52,516 nucleotides of DNA from assembly GCF_013389365.1 (NCBI RefSeq), contig NZ_JACADJ010000022.1:1-52516 (forward strand), in the 5' to 3' direction. Shown here in pieces: positions 35,549-48,168 of this stretch. Each line of letters starts with the position of its first letter. Position 1 is the stretch's first letter. A model generated the notes under the pieces. The model made no database searches and was not told where the DNA came from. It saw nothing but the letters and a program-made list of their open reading frames with translations. The DNA comes from Desulfobacter latus (GTDB taxonomy: Bacteria > Desulfobacterota > Desulfobacteria > Desulfobacterales > Desulfobacteraceae). The position numbers were made by a program, and so were the translations under genes.

Positions 35549-36067
35549 TCAGATTCCTTTCACGCTCCAATTCATGTCATCCCATTTTTCCAGGTCTGAT
35601 TTGTCAACAACACGCGGATGTGGATCTATTGATTTTAGGCGTTGCTTTAACTTTTGTTTTACTTTTGACGGGTCAATCGCTTTGGGAAAGAGTTTGGAAT
35701 GTTTTTTCGGTTGCTCCAGATGCAAAATAATTCTGAGTCGATTTTTGCGCAATGCATTTTCTGCTATGGTTTGTTCTTGGGCATCGGTTGCATTTAACTT
35801 CGCTGCCACCAGCCCCGCTAAGGTGTCTCTCGCTTTTAAAGCGATTTCATCTCCGATATCAATGGGTTTTGTTCGCCTGTTTACCCGGTAATCCTTTACT
35901 TCGATCAACCATGTATGCCCGTTATCGACGTGGATAAAATCCATGGCTTTAATTCCGTCAAAAGCCTTGCTGAATTGATTTCGATAAAACGACCAGTCAT
36001 CATATTTGGATGCCAGAGTATTATCAGGGAAGAAAAAACGCAGTTGCCCCTCATCAATTTCCCGCAT
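35549..36067 (-). CDS. Small PD-(D/E)XK nuclease candidate
   Basis: The protein has 172 residues and no named family that I recognise. The core [12 protein letters not shown] followed by [10 protein letters not shown] has the spacing of the PD-(D/E)XK nuclease motif: Asp on one strand, then Glu-Val-Lys on the next. A helix-rich basic C-terminal half follows. It would be a natural DNA-cutting effector for the island. The ATG at 36067 is chosen because GGGAG lies 7 nt upstream and it directly follows the stop of the ATPase gene; a GTG 15 bases earlier overlaps that gene. DUF499 follows within 2 bp. Activity is inferred from motif only. Confidence 0.65.
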   Translation of the reverse strand: MREIDEGQLRFFFPDNTLASKYDDWSFYRNQFSKAFDGIKAMDFIHVDNGHTWLIEVKDYRVNRRTKPIDIGDEIALKARDTLAGLVAAKLNATDAQEQTIAENALRKNRLRIILHLEQPKKHSKLFPKAIDPSKVKQKLKQRLKSIDPHPRVVDKSDLEKWDDMNWSVKGI

Positions 36068-36068
36068 C

Positions 36069-37124
36069 TTATTCTCCCGCACTCATGAAACGATCGGATT
36101 GTTCCAGTTCTTCATCCAGCAGGATTAAAGATTGAAGATCATCAACGGCATTTCCCTGCTCCACCTCAACACCACTCTCTTTCAGGGGCAACGCAAAATA
36201 TCGACAGGCAACACCCTTAAATGGCTCCTTGTATGAAAGAATTTCGAGCTCCCGGAGTAAAAACAGTGAATGGGTGGCAATAAACACCTGGATTCCGTTT
36301 TTACAAAGATGGAGAATGACCTCTGCAATGACTTTGACCAATTTGGGGTTTAGATTGGCTTCAGGTTCGTCCCAAAACAGGTAGCCTTTATCCAGAAGAG
36401 ATCCCGTACTGATGAGACGTGCCAGCATGGCCAGTTTACGCAAACCTTCAGCCACAAGAAACATCTCCATTGTTACCTGGCCTGGGATAGAGAGATAGAA
36501 TCGTCCGGATTTACTCAAAAAAATGGTGCCACCCATTGCCTTTTCAAGGGGTTTCAACAGCGATACGATCTCTTTCTCCCGTAGGCCTTTTAGTGCAGGG
36601 GCACCCAATAGCAGGCAAGTATCTCGGTAGGTTTCCTCAAACTCTAAATAACGATTTTCATACATGGAAATAAATCCGGGATAGATGGTCAGCAGCTCTC
36701 TGGTGGGAAGAAATACCGGTGAATGGTACCCCCATACGACAGGGAGTTGATCGATTTGCACATCGGTTTTACTGGATGGGGAAAAGCTAAATTTAGTATT
36801 GAGCTTTTGCTGAGAGAAAACAAATCCCAGTTCACATTGCTCTCTTCCTTTCTTCCTGCGTGCCAGACGTCCAAGGGAATCCGGACGAAAGACACTCATC
36901 AGTTTGGCTGCAAACAGCTTCTGTAACAATCCTTTTGTAGGGGGACTCGCTTTTCCCTTTCTTCCCTCTTCAGCACTTGCTGCAATCACGGAATAGGCTG
37001 CTTTTAATATATGGGATTTCCCGGATCCATTTTCTCCGATGATTACATTTAAGCCATCGGAAAAGTTGAGTGTTGCTTCCGGGAAAGCCGTCAAATTTTT
37101 TATGGTCATCTGGTTAAGCATCAT
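36069..37124 (-). CDS. SMC/RecF-like AAA ATPase
   Basis: The protein has 351 residues and one ABC-type ATPase split by an insertion. Walker A is GENGSGKS (30-37), and the late Walker B is LFWDEPEANLNP followed by the ATHS switch histidine. This arrangement is typical of AAA_15/AAA_21-type ATPases found beside nucleases in OLD, Septu and other defence systems. The second of two adjacent ATG codons (37121) fits the GGGAGG upstream slightly better. It lies between the methyltransferase and the nuclease candidate, and probably drives the latter. Confidence 0.8.
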   Translation of the reverse strand: MMLNQMTIKNLTAFPEATLNFSDGLNVIIGENGSGKSHILKAAYSVIAASAEEGRKGKASPPTKGLLQKLFAAKLMSVFRPDSLGRLARRKKGREQCELGFVFSQQKLNTKFSFSPSSKTDVQIDQLPVVWGYHSPVFLPTRELLTIYPGFISMYENRYLEFEETYRDTCLLLGAPALKGLREKEIVSLLKPLEKAMGGTIFLSKSGRFYLSIPGQVTMEMFLVAEGLRKLAMLARLISTGSLLDKGYLFWDEPEANLNPKLVKVIAEVILHLCKNGIQVFIATHSLFLLRELEILSYKEPFKGVACRYFALPLKESGVEVEQGNAVDDLQSLILLDEELEQSDRFMSAGE

Positions 37125-37136
37125 ACCTCCCGAAAA

Positions 37137-40019
37137 TCAAAATTCAAATTCCAATTGCTCACCACCTTGATCCACACGCCCCGCAGCATCTACAATGGCA
37201 TGCCATGAACTGATCAGCTCATTGTAGGCACGGGCATCTTCCGCCCATTTTTTACGTTCGCACAGGGTGTAGAGATGATAAGCCAGTTGACGGATCGCCT
37301 CACCCTTGTCCGTCATACGGGAAAGCAGTCTGCCGGTGTCTGTCTCTCCCTTTTGGTTCAGCTCCCGGATCAACTGATGGCATGCTTCCCACACCGGCGT
37401 TCGTTTGTCCTTTTTGGGGTCCCAATCTTCCGGATACTCACTCCATTTCAAAAGCCGTACTTTGCCACCACCCGATGTTACCGCACCGGCAGTAGCCACC
37501 CCATCTACGGTCGTGCCTTTAGCCTGTGCCAACACATTGGCCTCTCCAAAGGGGCCTTCTTTCCATCCGTATTGATCAAACCAGTCATCACAGAACAGGG
37601 TATCGGCATCAAAATTACCGCTGTCCGGATGAAGATGATCAGTAATGGCCCGGTTGATCATGATCAGGGCGTCGTGGACGCTCATTTTGCTGCCGTCCTG
37701 ATTGAGTACCGCCTCATATTTGGAATAAATTGCCATGCCTGGCCCGATGGCTGATTGTGCCAGATCCACTGGTGCAATTGGGGAAACACCATTACTGCCG
37801 CCGATCATGGCTTCCAGAGCTTCAGGCATGGTTTCGCGGAGTTCTCTTTGAAATTGACGACGAGAGATGGATTCTACAGTACTTGTAAGCTTTTTGCAGA
37901 TAAGGACGATGGATGAGGCAAGGGCATTTGCTCCGATTGCCCGACCTCTATTTGCTCGTTCAGTTCTAATTGGCCATGTACCATTAATTGAAAAACCTGC
38001 GCTAATAACGGCCTCTATAAAAGTTTCCCAACCTGTACTTGAAGTAGAATCTTTATTTGTTTCTGATTGTTTAAAGGCATAATAAATTGAAACAGGAAAC
38101 GCTGAATGACTGTTTTTTGCCATTTGTTGAATAGCTTTCGTCATTTCAGCAATAAAAAAATTTTCCGCTTTTTTTTTATTTCCATGCCTATATGGTGTGG
38201 CAACTAACTCTTCTTTTTTGGGAGTTGCCAAAGTTGAAAATAAATCAGGAAAGATTGAACCTAAAGAACGACGCATCCACATATAAAAAAAATCGGATAA
38301 ATCAGCATAAGCAATGTTATCATAATAAGGTGGATCGGAAGATATGATTTTATTTTTGGAAATTGATTGGCTTTGAGCTGCTTGTTGAATTGCATATCCA
38401 TTAGATATTGCTGGAAAAAATGAGATAACTCTAATTACCCAGTTTAAGCATGTTTGTAACCAGTTACCACTCGAGCATGAGAATGGAGAACCTTCCGCAA
38501 AATCCCATATCATTGGAATGGCATGTTTTGTAAATGCATGCGCAATAAATGAGCCACTTGATTCCCAAGTTGCAAGTGAATTCCAATAATCACAAGCTCG
38601 ACCCATAGCACAACCAAGAAATACTGCCACAGCCTCTCCGTAAGCCGTTGCGTTAACCCCACCGGCATCGATCCCCAAATCATCATCTTTCATTCCCTGA
38701 TTTTTGGCATCTTCAATGGCTTTGTTTCGAGCTTCCTGAATTAAATCGGAAAATGTGCTAAGTGCTGTCAATTGGCGTGTAGTGAATAGGTCTCTAAATT
38801 TTAACATTCCATATTCTTGAATTCGAAACCCAAGAGCTTTCTCTGGTAATTGTGTTTCAGGGACATTTTGCGGGACAGATTTTGAGACTATTTCTTTCAT
38901 TTCACTGGTTGGAGATAGGAAAATTTTGCCTTTACTTCCCTCAAGGACGAGTGCCATAAGTTTTTCATTCATTCCCCCAGCTTTACCTTCTTCACGTATG
39001 TACTTGAATGGCATATGGGTTTTAGAAAAAATACAAGTAGCACCACCTCTTACAATAGTTCCTTTGATAGCATCTGATGGCTGTTTTCCTATTCTAACTT
39101 CAAAATGATACTTATCATTTTCAATGATGGGTTCAACCCATGCTTCTTTTCCCTTTTTACTAGAAATCACAAAAGAACGAACCAACGGAACATCCACATG
39201 ACTAAAAGCCGGGTTTGAGCTTTTGACCGTGCGTGCCCAAAGCCAAGCAATCACAGTAAGTTCCTTGCCCACATAAGGCTTTAGATCATCCCGATCAATC
39301 GCCATATCTTCGGTGATTTTTACTTTGGGATACAGATGACCAATGCGTTTGAACGCCTCTTCACGCATCCAGTGCCCATACCGCCGGACATCTTCGGCAA
39401 GACCGGTGGCTCCAGGCCATGTTTCCTTTAAATCAAGGTTCGTTTCTCCAGGGGGAAGCGGTCCGACCGGAGGGCGGCCTGCAAATTTGGGCGGAATTTC
39501 GATCATGGCTTTGTTGATCATCACAGCCACGGGATTGAGATCGCTGGCATAGCTTTCGAGCCCAAGACGCTGGGCTTCCAGGGGAATAGCACCACCACCC
39601 GCAAAGGGATCGTGAAAAGCGGGGAGCTTATCCGGATCAAATCCGGGTTTCCCCTTGTTGAGCTCACAGGTCTCCCGCCAGCTTTTTCGAATCGCTTTTC
39701 TTGCCCGTTCAAGGACCTCTTCATTGGTGGTGTTCTCCCATTTGACGAGATCACGGATAATGTCAAACAACTCTTCCCGCTCTTTGGCAGCCTGCTCTTT
39801 GGTTTTGGTGGATGTCCAGCCCCGCTCTCCACCGGGATCGTTAACCATCTGGGCAAAGAGCACCGCCCGGGCAGCGGCCAATGGACGACGTGCCCACCAG
39901 AGATGAAGTGTGGATGGGTGACCGTGACGGATGGATTTTTCTCTGGCGGCAGCGGCGTTGATGTCATCCAGCGGCAGGGCAACTTCAATCAGTTTTTTGG
40001 GGGCTTTGATGTTTGACAT
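37137..40019 (-). CDS. DUF1156 DNA methyltransferase
   Basis: The protein has 960 residues. The N-terminal DUF1156 block includes [20 protein letters not shown] and [17 protein letters not shown]-binding motif I is DPFAGGG (137-143) and the catalytic motif IV is SDPPYYDN (DPPY at 562-565). DPPY marks an amino-methyltransferase acting on adenine N6 or cytosine N4 in DNA. It probably marks host DNA so that the helicase and nucleases of the island spare it. The region 38000-39000 is more AT-rich than the gene ends. It is preceded by the frameshifted ATPase and followed by the second ATPase at 12 bp. Confidence 0.88.
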   Translation of the reverse strand: MSNIKAPKKLIEVALPLDDINAAAAREKSIRHGHPSTLHLWWARRPLAAARAVLFAQMVNDPGGERGWTSTKTKEQAAKEREELFDIIRDLVKWENTTNEEVLERARKAIRKSWRETCELNKGKPGFDPDKLPAFHDPFAGGGAIPLEAQRLGLESYASDLNPVAVMINKAMIEIPPKFAGRPPVGPLPPGETNLDLKETWPGATGLAEDVRRYGHWMREEAFKRIGHLYPKVKITEDMAIDRDDLKPYVGKELTVIAWLWARTVKSSNPAFSHVDVPLVRSFVISSKKGKEAWVEPIIENDKYHFEVRIGKQPSDAIKGTIVRGGATCIFSKTHMPFKYIREEGKAGGMNEKLMALVLEGSKGKIFLSPTSEMKEIVSKSVPQNVPETQLPEKALGFRIQEYGMLKFRDLFTTRQLTALSTFSDLIQEARNKAIEDAKNQGMKDDDLGIDAGGVNATAYGEAVAVFLGCAMGRACDYWNSLATWESSGSFIAHAFTKHAIPMIWDFAEGSPFSCSSGNWLQTCLNWVIRVISFFPAISNGYAIQQAAQSQSISKNKIISSDPPYYDNIAYADLSDFFYMWMRRSLGSIFPDLFSTLATPKKEELVATPYRHGNKKKAENFFIAEMTKAIQQMAKNSHSAFPVSIYYAFKQSETNKDSTSSTGWETFIEAVISAGFSINGTWPIRTERANRGRAIGANALASSIVLICKKLTSTVESISRRQFQRELRETMPEALEAMIGGSNGVSPIAPVDLAQSAIGPGMAIYSKYEAVLNQDGSKMSVHDALIMINRAITDHLHPDSGNFDADTLFCDDWFDQYGWKEGPFGEANVLAQAKGTTVDGVATAGAVTSGGGKVRLLKWSEYPEDWDPKKDKRTPVWEACHQLIRELNQKGETDTGRLLSRMTDKGEAIRQLAYHLYTLCERKKWAEDARAYNELISSWHAIVDAAGRVDQGGEQLEFEF

Positions 40020-40022
40020 GGG

Positions 40023-40259
40023 TTATCCGTTGTAGTTCATCTGTTCAAGATAGGCTTCTGCATGTTCTCTCAATAAAAGCCTTCGGGTTGTAAAAGCAGT
40101 AAGCGTGTGTTTTCATCGGCACGAGGACGAACATCTACATTTTGAACTCGCTTGAGAATCCTTGAGGCCTCTGCACCCTTGGTGCCTTTCGGGGCTTTAT
40201 AAACATTACCATCTTTCAAAATCCGGATACATTCGCTTTTTACTGTAGATAGTACCTGA
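40023..40259 (-). pseudogene. Out-of-frame C-terminal part of the ATPase gene
   Basis: In the shifted frame this stretch continues the ATPase with [14 protein letters not shown] to about RADENTRLLLLQ, then stops at TGA (40070). A third frame carries LLREHAEAYLEQMNYNG and ends with TAA at 40023, just before the methyltransferase ATG. The latter is likely the original end, so a second indel near 40090 is possible. Without these changes the ATPase would run about 60 residues further. Confidence 0.7.
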
Positions 40260-41317
40260 GGGGCTGTGGGTGGTCATAATGAATTGAATTTTAGGAAAAG
40301 CCCTTTGAAATGAAGGAATAATGGTCTGCTGCCATGCTGGATGAAGAAACATATCCACCTCATCGATCATGACAATACCGCTTGTTTTTTGGGCTGCTTT
40401 AATTCCAAAATGCGGATTGAGTTTGATACAACGAAAGGCAATATCAGCAGCAGTGACAATGCTGTTGCGTAGACCGTCACTCAGTAAACTCAAAGGAATT
40501 TTCCCATCTTTGGGATGGGAGAGGACCAATTGTTGTTGGAGGCTTGCACTATAAGCGATATCTTTCCATCCGGTCTCTTTTTCAACTATTTCATTAACTG
40601 CGTTTTTAATAACCGTAATCGCATTTAAAAAACCTTGTCCTTCCGGTCCAAGGGGAGTGCCCTTTTCATTATGGCTGATTTGTTCTTCCCAGTAACTCCG
40701 GTACACCCATGCATACCACTCTTCAAATTGTTTGTAGTTGGATGTAGCGGAAATGCAGTTTCTGTAGCCCCAAGTTCGAGAGAAAGTTCCCCGGTCAAGC
40801 ATTTTATCTTTTGCAATAGATGAATGACGTCCCTGATACCAAAGACGTCCAGATCCAAAATATGCCATCAGGGGAAGATTCACAGGAATTTTGCTTTCAA
40901 GATCTCTTACCTGATTTTGAAGGGTTTCACCGAATTTGATTAATTTCCGACTTTCTGAATCATAAAGCGTGTTAGTGCCGCGTTTAATCTTTTTTCTGGT
41001 TTGTACCCACGTTTCTTTCGGTCCATTGTCAAACCAGGTGCCTGTTGCGATAACCTTTGAGGGCATTACCGGCTCCATAATGCTTTTGGGATGAGGAACC
41101 ATTCTGACATCTTCGGTCTGTATGGTCGCAGACTTTCCTACCTGTCCACTGAGATCAAATGCTTTGACAAAAGGCCAAACGGCAATCCGGGCGGCATCCA
41201 GCATTGTCGTTTTACCGGCACCATTAGGGGCAATAAGAACGGTAAGTTCGGGATGGAGATCCAAAATCAGTTTCTCAAAACATCTGAAATTTTCAACGGT
41301 GATACTTGACAGTTTCA

Positions 41318-41321
<4 letters not shown>
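40206..41321 (-). CDS. SMC/RecF-like AAA ATPase, C-terminus frameshifted
   Basis: The frame encodes 371 residues, with Walker [10 protein letters not shown] (31-39), Walker [14 protein letters not shown], and the switch TTHSP near the end. It closely resembles AAA_21 ATPases of defence loci such as Septu PtuA-like proteins. Right after THSP the frame breaks. The usual continuation [14 protein letters not shown], then [17 protein letters not shown], is present in the other frame. One extra C in a run of four (plus-strand G run 40260-40263) explains it. The ATG overlaps the helicase stop by 4 bp. Either the gene is damaged, makes a shortened protein, or the base is a sequencing error. Confidence 0.85.
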
Positions 41322-44872
<3,551 letters not shown>

Positions 44873-44900
44873 CGGACGAACTTTCTAAAATTTCATAACA

Positions 44901-44925
44901 AGGGCAACCACAGGGGGATTGCCCC
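44901..44925. repeat. Small intergenic hairpin repeat
   Basis: AGGGCAA and TTGCCCCT flank a C/G-rich centre (CCACAGGGGGA) to form a compact hairpin between the helicase start and the mtaB end. I recall very similar short intergenic repeats in many bacterial genomes. It could help end the leftward mtaB transcript. No gene is seen in 44873-45017. Confidence 0.5.
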
Positions 44926-45017
44926 TACGAAAAATGGCTGACAATAGAATCAAGCCCCAATATACCAACATTCCAAGCGTCAAGCGCAGGCCGTGGCCAA
45001 CGAAATTCTTGATGCGG

Positions 45018-46388
45018 TCAGGAATCTTTATGCTCAAGGGGGGGCAGAACAATGTTGCCGATAAGGCCGTTGCCGTCGCTGCATTGATCATATTTAAGAT
45101 TAACGATTTGTCCTTTAAGGCTGTCGGGATTGCCATGTGCATCCTTTTCATTCTTAATCAGGACGGTCAGGTAGTTGGTGGTCACCGCCTTTAACAGACC
45201 GGTGCGCCGGTCCCGTTGATTCTGGATCAGGCCTTTAAGTATCCGACCCTGATTTGACGTAATAAAATCTTGATGTTTCTGCGCGCCAAGCTCGCGCATC
45301 AGTGCCGCTCTTTTTTTTGCCGTACCCGACGGCACCTTTGGGGTGAAATGCCATGCCGGCGTCCCTTTTCTTGGTGAATAGGGGAATACATGCAGGTAAG
45401 ATACAGGCAGGTCTGCCACAAGCTTGTATGTATTTTCAAATGCCTTGTCGGTTTCACCGGGAAAACCCATGATCACATCAAGGCCGATACCGGCATGGGG
45501 CAGGGTCCCATGGATGCTGTGGATGACTTCTGAAAACTGTTCAACTGAGTAAGGCCGCTTCATACGGGATAAAATCCCATTGTCCCCTGCCTGGAGAGGA
45601 ATATGGAAATGATCGCACAAAATATGCCCGGGACGTGCCAGATGAATAAGATCATCTGTTATTTCATGGGGCTCTATGGAGGAAATCCTTATCTGATCCA
45701 CCGGCTGTTTTTCATCAAGGGTTTTTACAAGTTCAGTCAAGGAGGTTTCAGGCGTTAAATCAAGACCATATAACCCTGTGTGAATGCCTGTCAAAATCAC
45801 CTCTTTGAATCCCTGCCTGTTCAGGCCTGAAACATGGGCCATGACCTGGTCAAAGGGCATGGATACGGATGCGCCCCTGGCATAGGGGATAATGCAGTAG
45901 GTGCAGAACTGATTGCAGCCATCCTGGATTTTCAGATAGGCCCGGGTCATTTTTCCGTATACGGGCCGGTCAAACCCCAAAAAGCGTGATGCGTTACCAT
46001 ATTCAGGTTTTCTGAATTCAAATTCAAATAAATTTTTTTCAGGCGGTTCCCGGGTGAGATATGCGGGGATCAATATTTTATCCTGGTGACAGACAATGTG
46101 ATCCACCCCTGAAATTTTTTTGAACTGTTCGGGATCTGTCTGTGCATGGCACCCGGTGACAATCACTGTTGCATCGGGATGTTCACGGATCAGTTTTCTG
46201 GTTTCCTGGCGGGACTGCATGCCGGCCCTGGCGGTCACTGCACAGGTGTTGACAATACAAATATCAGCGGGACTGCCCTTGCCCGCCCTTGAAAATCCAT
46301 GGGCTTCAAGCTGGGCGGCAATACCGTCTGATTCATATTGATTGACTTTACAGCCAAGACTTTCGATATAAAATGTTTTTTTCTTCAT
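45018..46388 (-). CDS. mtaB: tRNA t6A37 methylthiotransferase MtaB
   Basis: The protein has 456 residues and is a radical SAM methylthiotransferase that converts t6A37 to ms2t6A37 in tRNA. The N-terminal domain binds the second cluster through Cys13 (SLGCKVNQ) and the cysteines of VNTCAVT and TGCHAQ. The radical SAM cluster motif is CNQFCTYC, followed by IPYARG. A TRAM-like C-terminus closes the protein. SLGCKVNQYES is the MtaB hallmark, as opposed to MiaB or RimO. It lies 4 bp after mnmA, so tRNA sulfur modifications are encoded together. Confidence 0.93.
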   Translation of the reverse strand: MKKKTFYIESLGCKVNQYESDGIAAQLEAHGFSRAGKGSPADICIVNTCAVTARAGMQSRQETRKLIREHPDATVIVTGCHAQTDPEQFKKISGVDHIVCHQDKILIPAYLTREPPEKNLFEFEFRKPEYGNASRFLGFDRPVYGKMTRAYLKIQDGCNQFCTYCIIPYARGASVSMPFDQVMAHVSGLNRQGFKEVILTGIHTGLYGLDLTPETSLTELVKTLDEKQPVDQIRISSIEPHEITDDLIHLARPGHILCDHFHIPLQAGDNGILSRMKRPYSVEQFSEVIHSIHGTLPHAGIGLDVIMGFPGETDKAFENTYKLVADLPVSYLHVFPYSPRKGTPAWHFTPKVPSGTAKKRAALMRELGAQKHQDFITSNQGRILKGLIQNQRDRRTGLLKAVTTNYLTVLIKNEKDAHGNPDSLKGQIVNLKYDQCSDGNGLIGNIVLPPLEHKDS

Positions 46389-46392
46389 TGGA

Positions 46393-47439
46393 TTACTGAA
46401 TCAAGCCTGCACCTAATACGCGGTTGCCGTGATAGAATACGGCTGCCTGTCCAGGCGTTATCGCATTTTGAGGCGTGTCAAATGTGACAATGCCAAGTGT
46501 TTTATCCCAGTCAAGGCGGGCAGGGGCTGCCGTGTGGCCGTACCGGATTTGAACGGTCAGATTCCTGATGTGTTCCTTTTCAGGATAATTCCAGGTCATC
46601 TGTTCAACCGTCATCCGTTTTTGGGCAAGATCGGATTTAAAACACACATGAAGTGTATTGGTATTCATATTAATTTTTTTTACATAATAGGGTGCCGGGC
46701 CCGGAATATTGATCCCCCTGCGCTGGCCAACCGTAAATGTGTGAAGCCCCTGATGGGACCCCACAATGTTGTCCCGGCTGTCAACCACCGGCCCGGGCTT
46801 AGGGGGAGCGTTGGTTTTGGCGATAATAAACGCCCCGTGATGTTTATCCGGCAAAAAACAGATATCCTGGCTTTCCCCCGGCACAACCGGCACAAGGTTG
46901 TGTTGCCCGGCAAATGCCCGGACCTGGGTTTTTGTAAAACCGGCCAGGGGAAAGACCAATTTGTCTAAAATGTCAGGGGAAAGCATGGATAGAAAATATG
47001 ACTGGTCTTTGTTCAGGTCACTCCCCCGTTCAAGCCATGCCGCTGTGAGCTTTTCTCTGCCGGGGGTGTACCTGTTAACCACCGTTGCATAATGGCCGGT
47101 TGCCATCAAATCCGCGCCAAGCGTTTTTACATGGTCAAACAACGCCTTGAATTTTATCTGCATATTACAGATAAGACATGGATTGGGGGTTTTTCCGGCC
47201 ATGTAGGTTGACACAAAATAATCAACCACCCTGGTTTCAAATTCCCGGGACAGGTCTATGGTGTGCATGGGAAACCCCAAAACAGATGCCAGGGCAGATA
47301 CGTCCTGCACATTTTTTTCATAGCCGGTGGTGAAATGAACACCGAAAACCTTTTTAAAACGCTGTTTAATAAGCACCCCTGCTACCAGGGAATCTATGCC
47401 GCCGCTCAGGGCTACAGCCACAACCGGAGAATCAGACAT
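46393..47439 (-). CDS. mnmA: tRNA 2-thiouridylase MnmA
   Basis: The protein has 348 residues. The PP-loop SGGIDS lies near residue 13. The catalytic cysteines appear in NPCLICNMQIKF and ESQDICFL, and TGHYA is present. It adds sulfur to uridine 34 of tRNAs for Glu, Gln and Lys. The start overlaps the stop of the NIL-ferredoxin gene (TGATG), which implies translational coupling. The usual sulfur donor in Escherichia coli comes through the Tus relay; here the ferredoxin-like neighbour may supply or support sulfur transfer. Confidence 0.93.
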   Translation of the reverse strand: MSDSPVVAVALSGGIDSLVAGVLIKQRFKKVFGVHFTTGYEKNVQDVSALASVLGFPMHTIDLSREFETRVVDYFVSTYMAGKTPNPCLICNMQIKFKALFDHVKTLGADLMATGHYATVVNRYTPGREKLTAAWLERGSDLNKDQSYFLSMLSPDILDKLVFPLAGFTKTQVRAFAGQHNLVPVVPGESQDICFLPDKHHGAFIIAKTNAPPKPGPVVDSRDNIVGSHQGLHTFTVGQRRGINIPGPAPYYVKKINMNTNTLHVCFKSDLAQKRMTVEQMTWNYPEKEHIRNLTVQIRYGHTAAPARLDWDKTLGIVTFDTPQNAITPGQAAVFYHGNRVLGAGLIQ

Positions 47440-47870
47440 CAGGCCGTTTCTTTTAAATCGTCACTGAACAGACCCATGGCCCGGACAGGGCAGGTCAGAA
47501 GACAGCGCTCACACAGACTGCATTTATTCAGATCAAATATCACTTCCATTTCAGGGCGTTTAATGTACAGGGCGTCTGTGGGACAAACCGCCGTACATGC
47601 GCCGCAATGGGTGCATTTTTCTTCATCTTTGTAAATTTTATGCTCGGGCGTGGATACACGGACCCCCTGCTCCTTTAAATAAGTGATTCCCTTATTAAAT
47701 GCCGCTCTCCCGGCAGAAGAGATTTCAAGCACCATATGCCCTTCTTTTTTTGAAGATATTCGTGCCTTTAAGATATTAAACATCAGGTCATATTGTTTAA
47801 CCAGCTGACAGACAATAGGCCGTTGGGCCGATTGCGATGGAAAATCTAAAATTACAATTTTTGAATACAA
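47439..47870 (-). CDS. NIL-domain ferredoxin
   Basis: The protein has 143 residues. An N-terminal NIL domain (about 1-75) is followed by two [4Fe-4S] motifs: CTHCGACTAVCP and CSLCERCLLTCP. NIL-ferredoxin proteins are known in anaerobic homocysteine synthesis and are often linked to sulfur transfer. Here the gene heads the mnmA-mtaB operon, which suggests a role in tRNA thiolation or cluster supply. The start is taken as TTG at 47870 because a perfect GGAGG lies 8 nt upstream; an in-frame ATG at 47885 lies within that same signal. The C-terminus (LFSDDLKETA) overlaps mnmA by one base. Confidence 0.85.
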   Translation of the reverse strand: MYSKIVILDFPSQSAQRPIVCQLVKQYDLMFNILKARISSKKEGHMVLEISSAGRAAFNKGITYLKEQGVRVSTPEHKIYKDEEKCTHCGACTAVCPTDALYIKRPEMEVIFDLNKCSLCERCLLTCPVRAMGLFSDDLKETA

Positions 47871-48056
47871 CGCACTAACCTCCATTTCTTTTGTTAGGTC
47901 GAAACCGAATCCTGTACCATATATCATTTATTATGGTTTATATGAAAGTCCAATGTCCTTCGAAGCGGCAGTTGATTAATTTAAGAGTATAGGAATTTCC
48001 ATTTCCCAGTACCCAGCACCCAGCACCCAGCACCTAACAGCCCGCCCAAAGGGCGC
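47871..48056. other. Intergenic stretch with short direct repeats
   Basis: No gene is seen. ACCCAGC-type heptamers are repeated in tandem at about 48008-48034. The promoter of the NIL-ferredoxin-mnmA-mtaB operon should lie here, but I could not place it. Confidence 0.45.
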
Positions 48057-48168
48057 TAATTTAACCTGGGAGCGCAGACGTCCCGCCTGCATCGTTGCTG
48101 CGAGCGGGACGCCCGCTCGCGCTCCTGGATATATAAAAATGGGCAAGTATTTAAGACCCATTCCTAAA
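48057..48168. repeat. Dispersed ~110-bp palindromic element, copy 3 (inverted)
   Basis: In reverse orientation it shows the same order as the copies at 3.45 and 7.33 kb: AGGAATGGGTCTTAAATA, then ATATATCC, then a GC-rich palindrome with arms GGAGCGC and GCGCTCC, ending GGTTAAATTA. The palindrome has diverged. The element overlaps the end of the hybrid kinase gene and supplies its last four codons (Arg-Asn-Gly-Ser) and TAA. Confidence 0.85.

Noticed and set aside
44885-45151. Leftward open frame between mtaB and the helicase
   Set aside because: It overlaps the 3' end of mtaB in another frame and is made largely of an intergenic hairpin repeat.
48008-48034. Short tandem ACCCAGC repeats as a CRISPR or origin
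   Set aside because: The units are 7 bp with no spacers and there is no DnaA box cluster; it is a simple sequence repeat.
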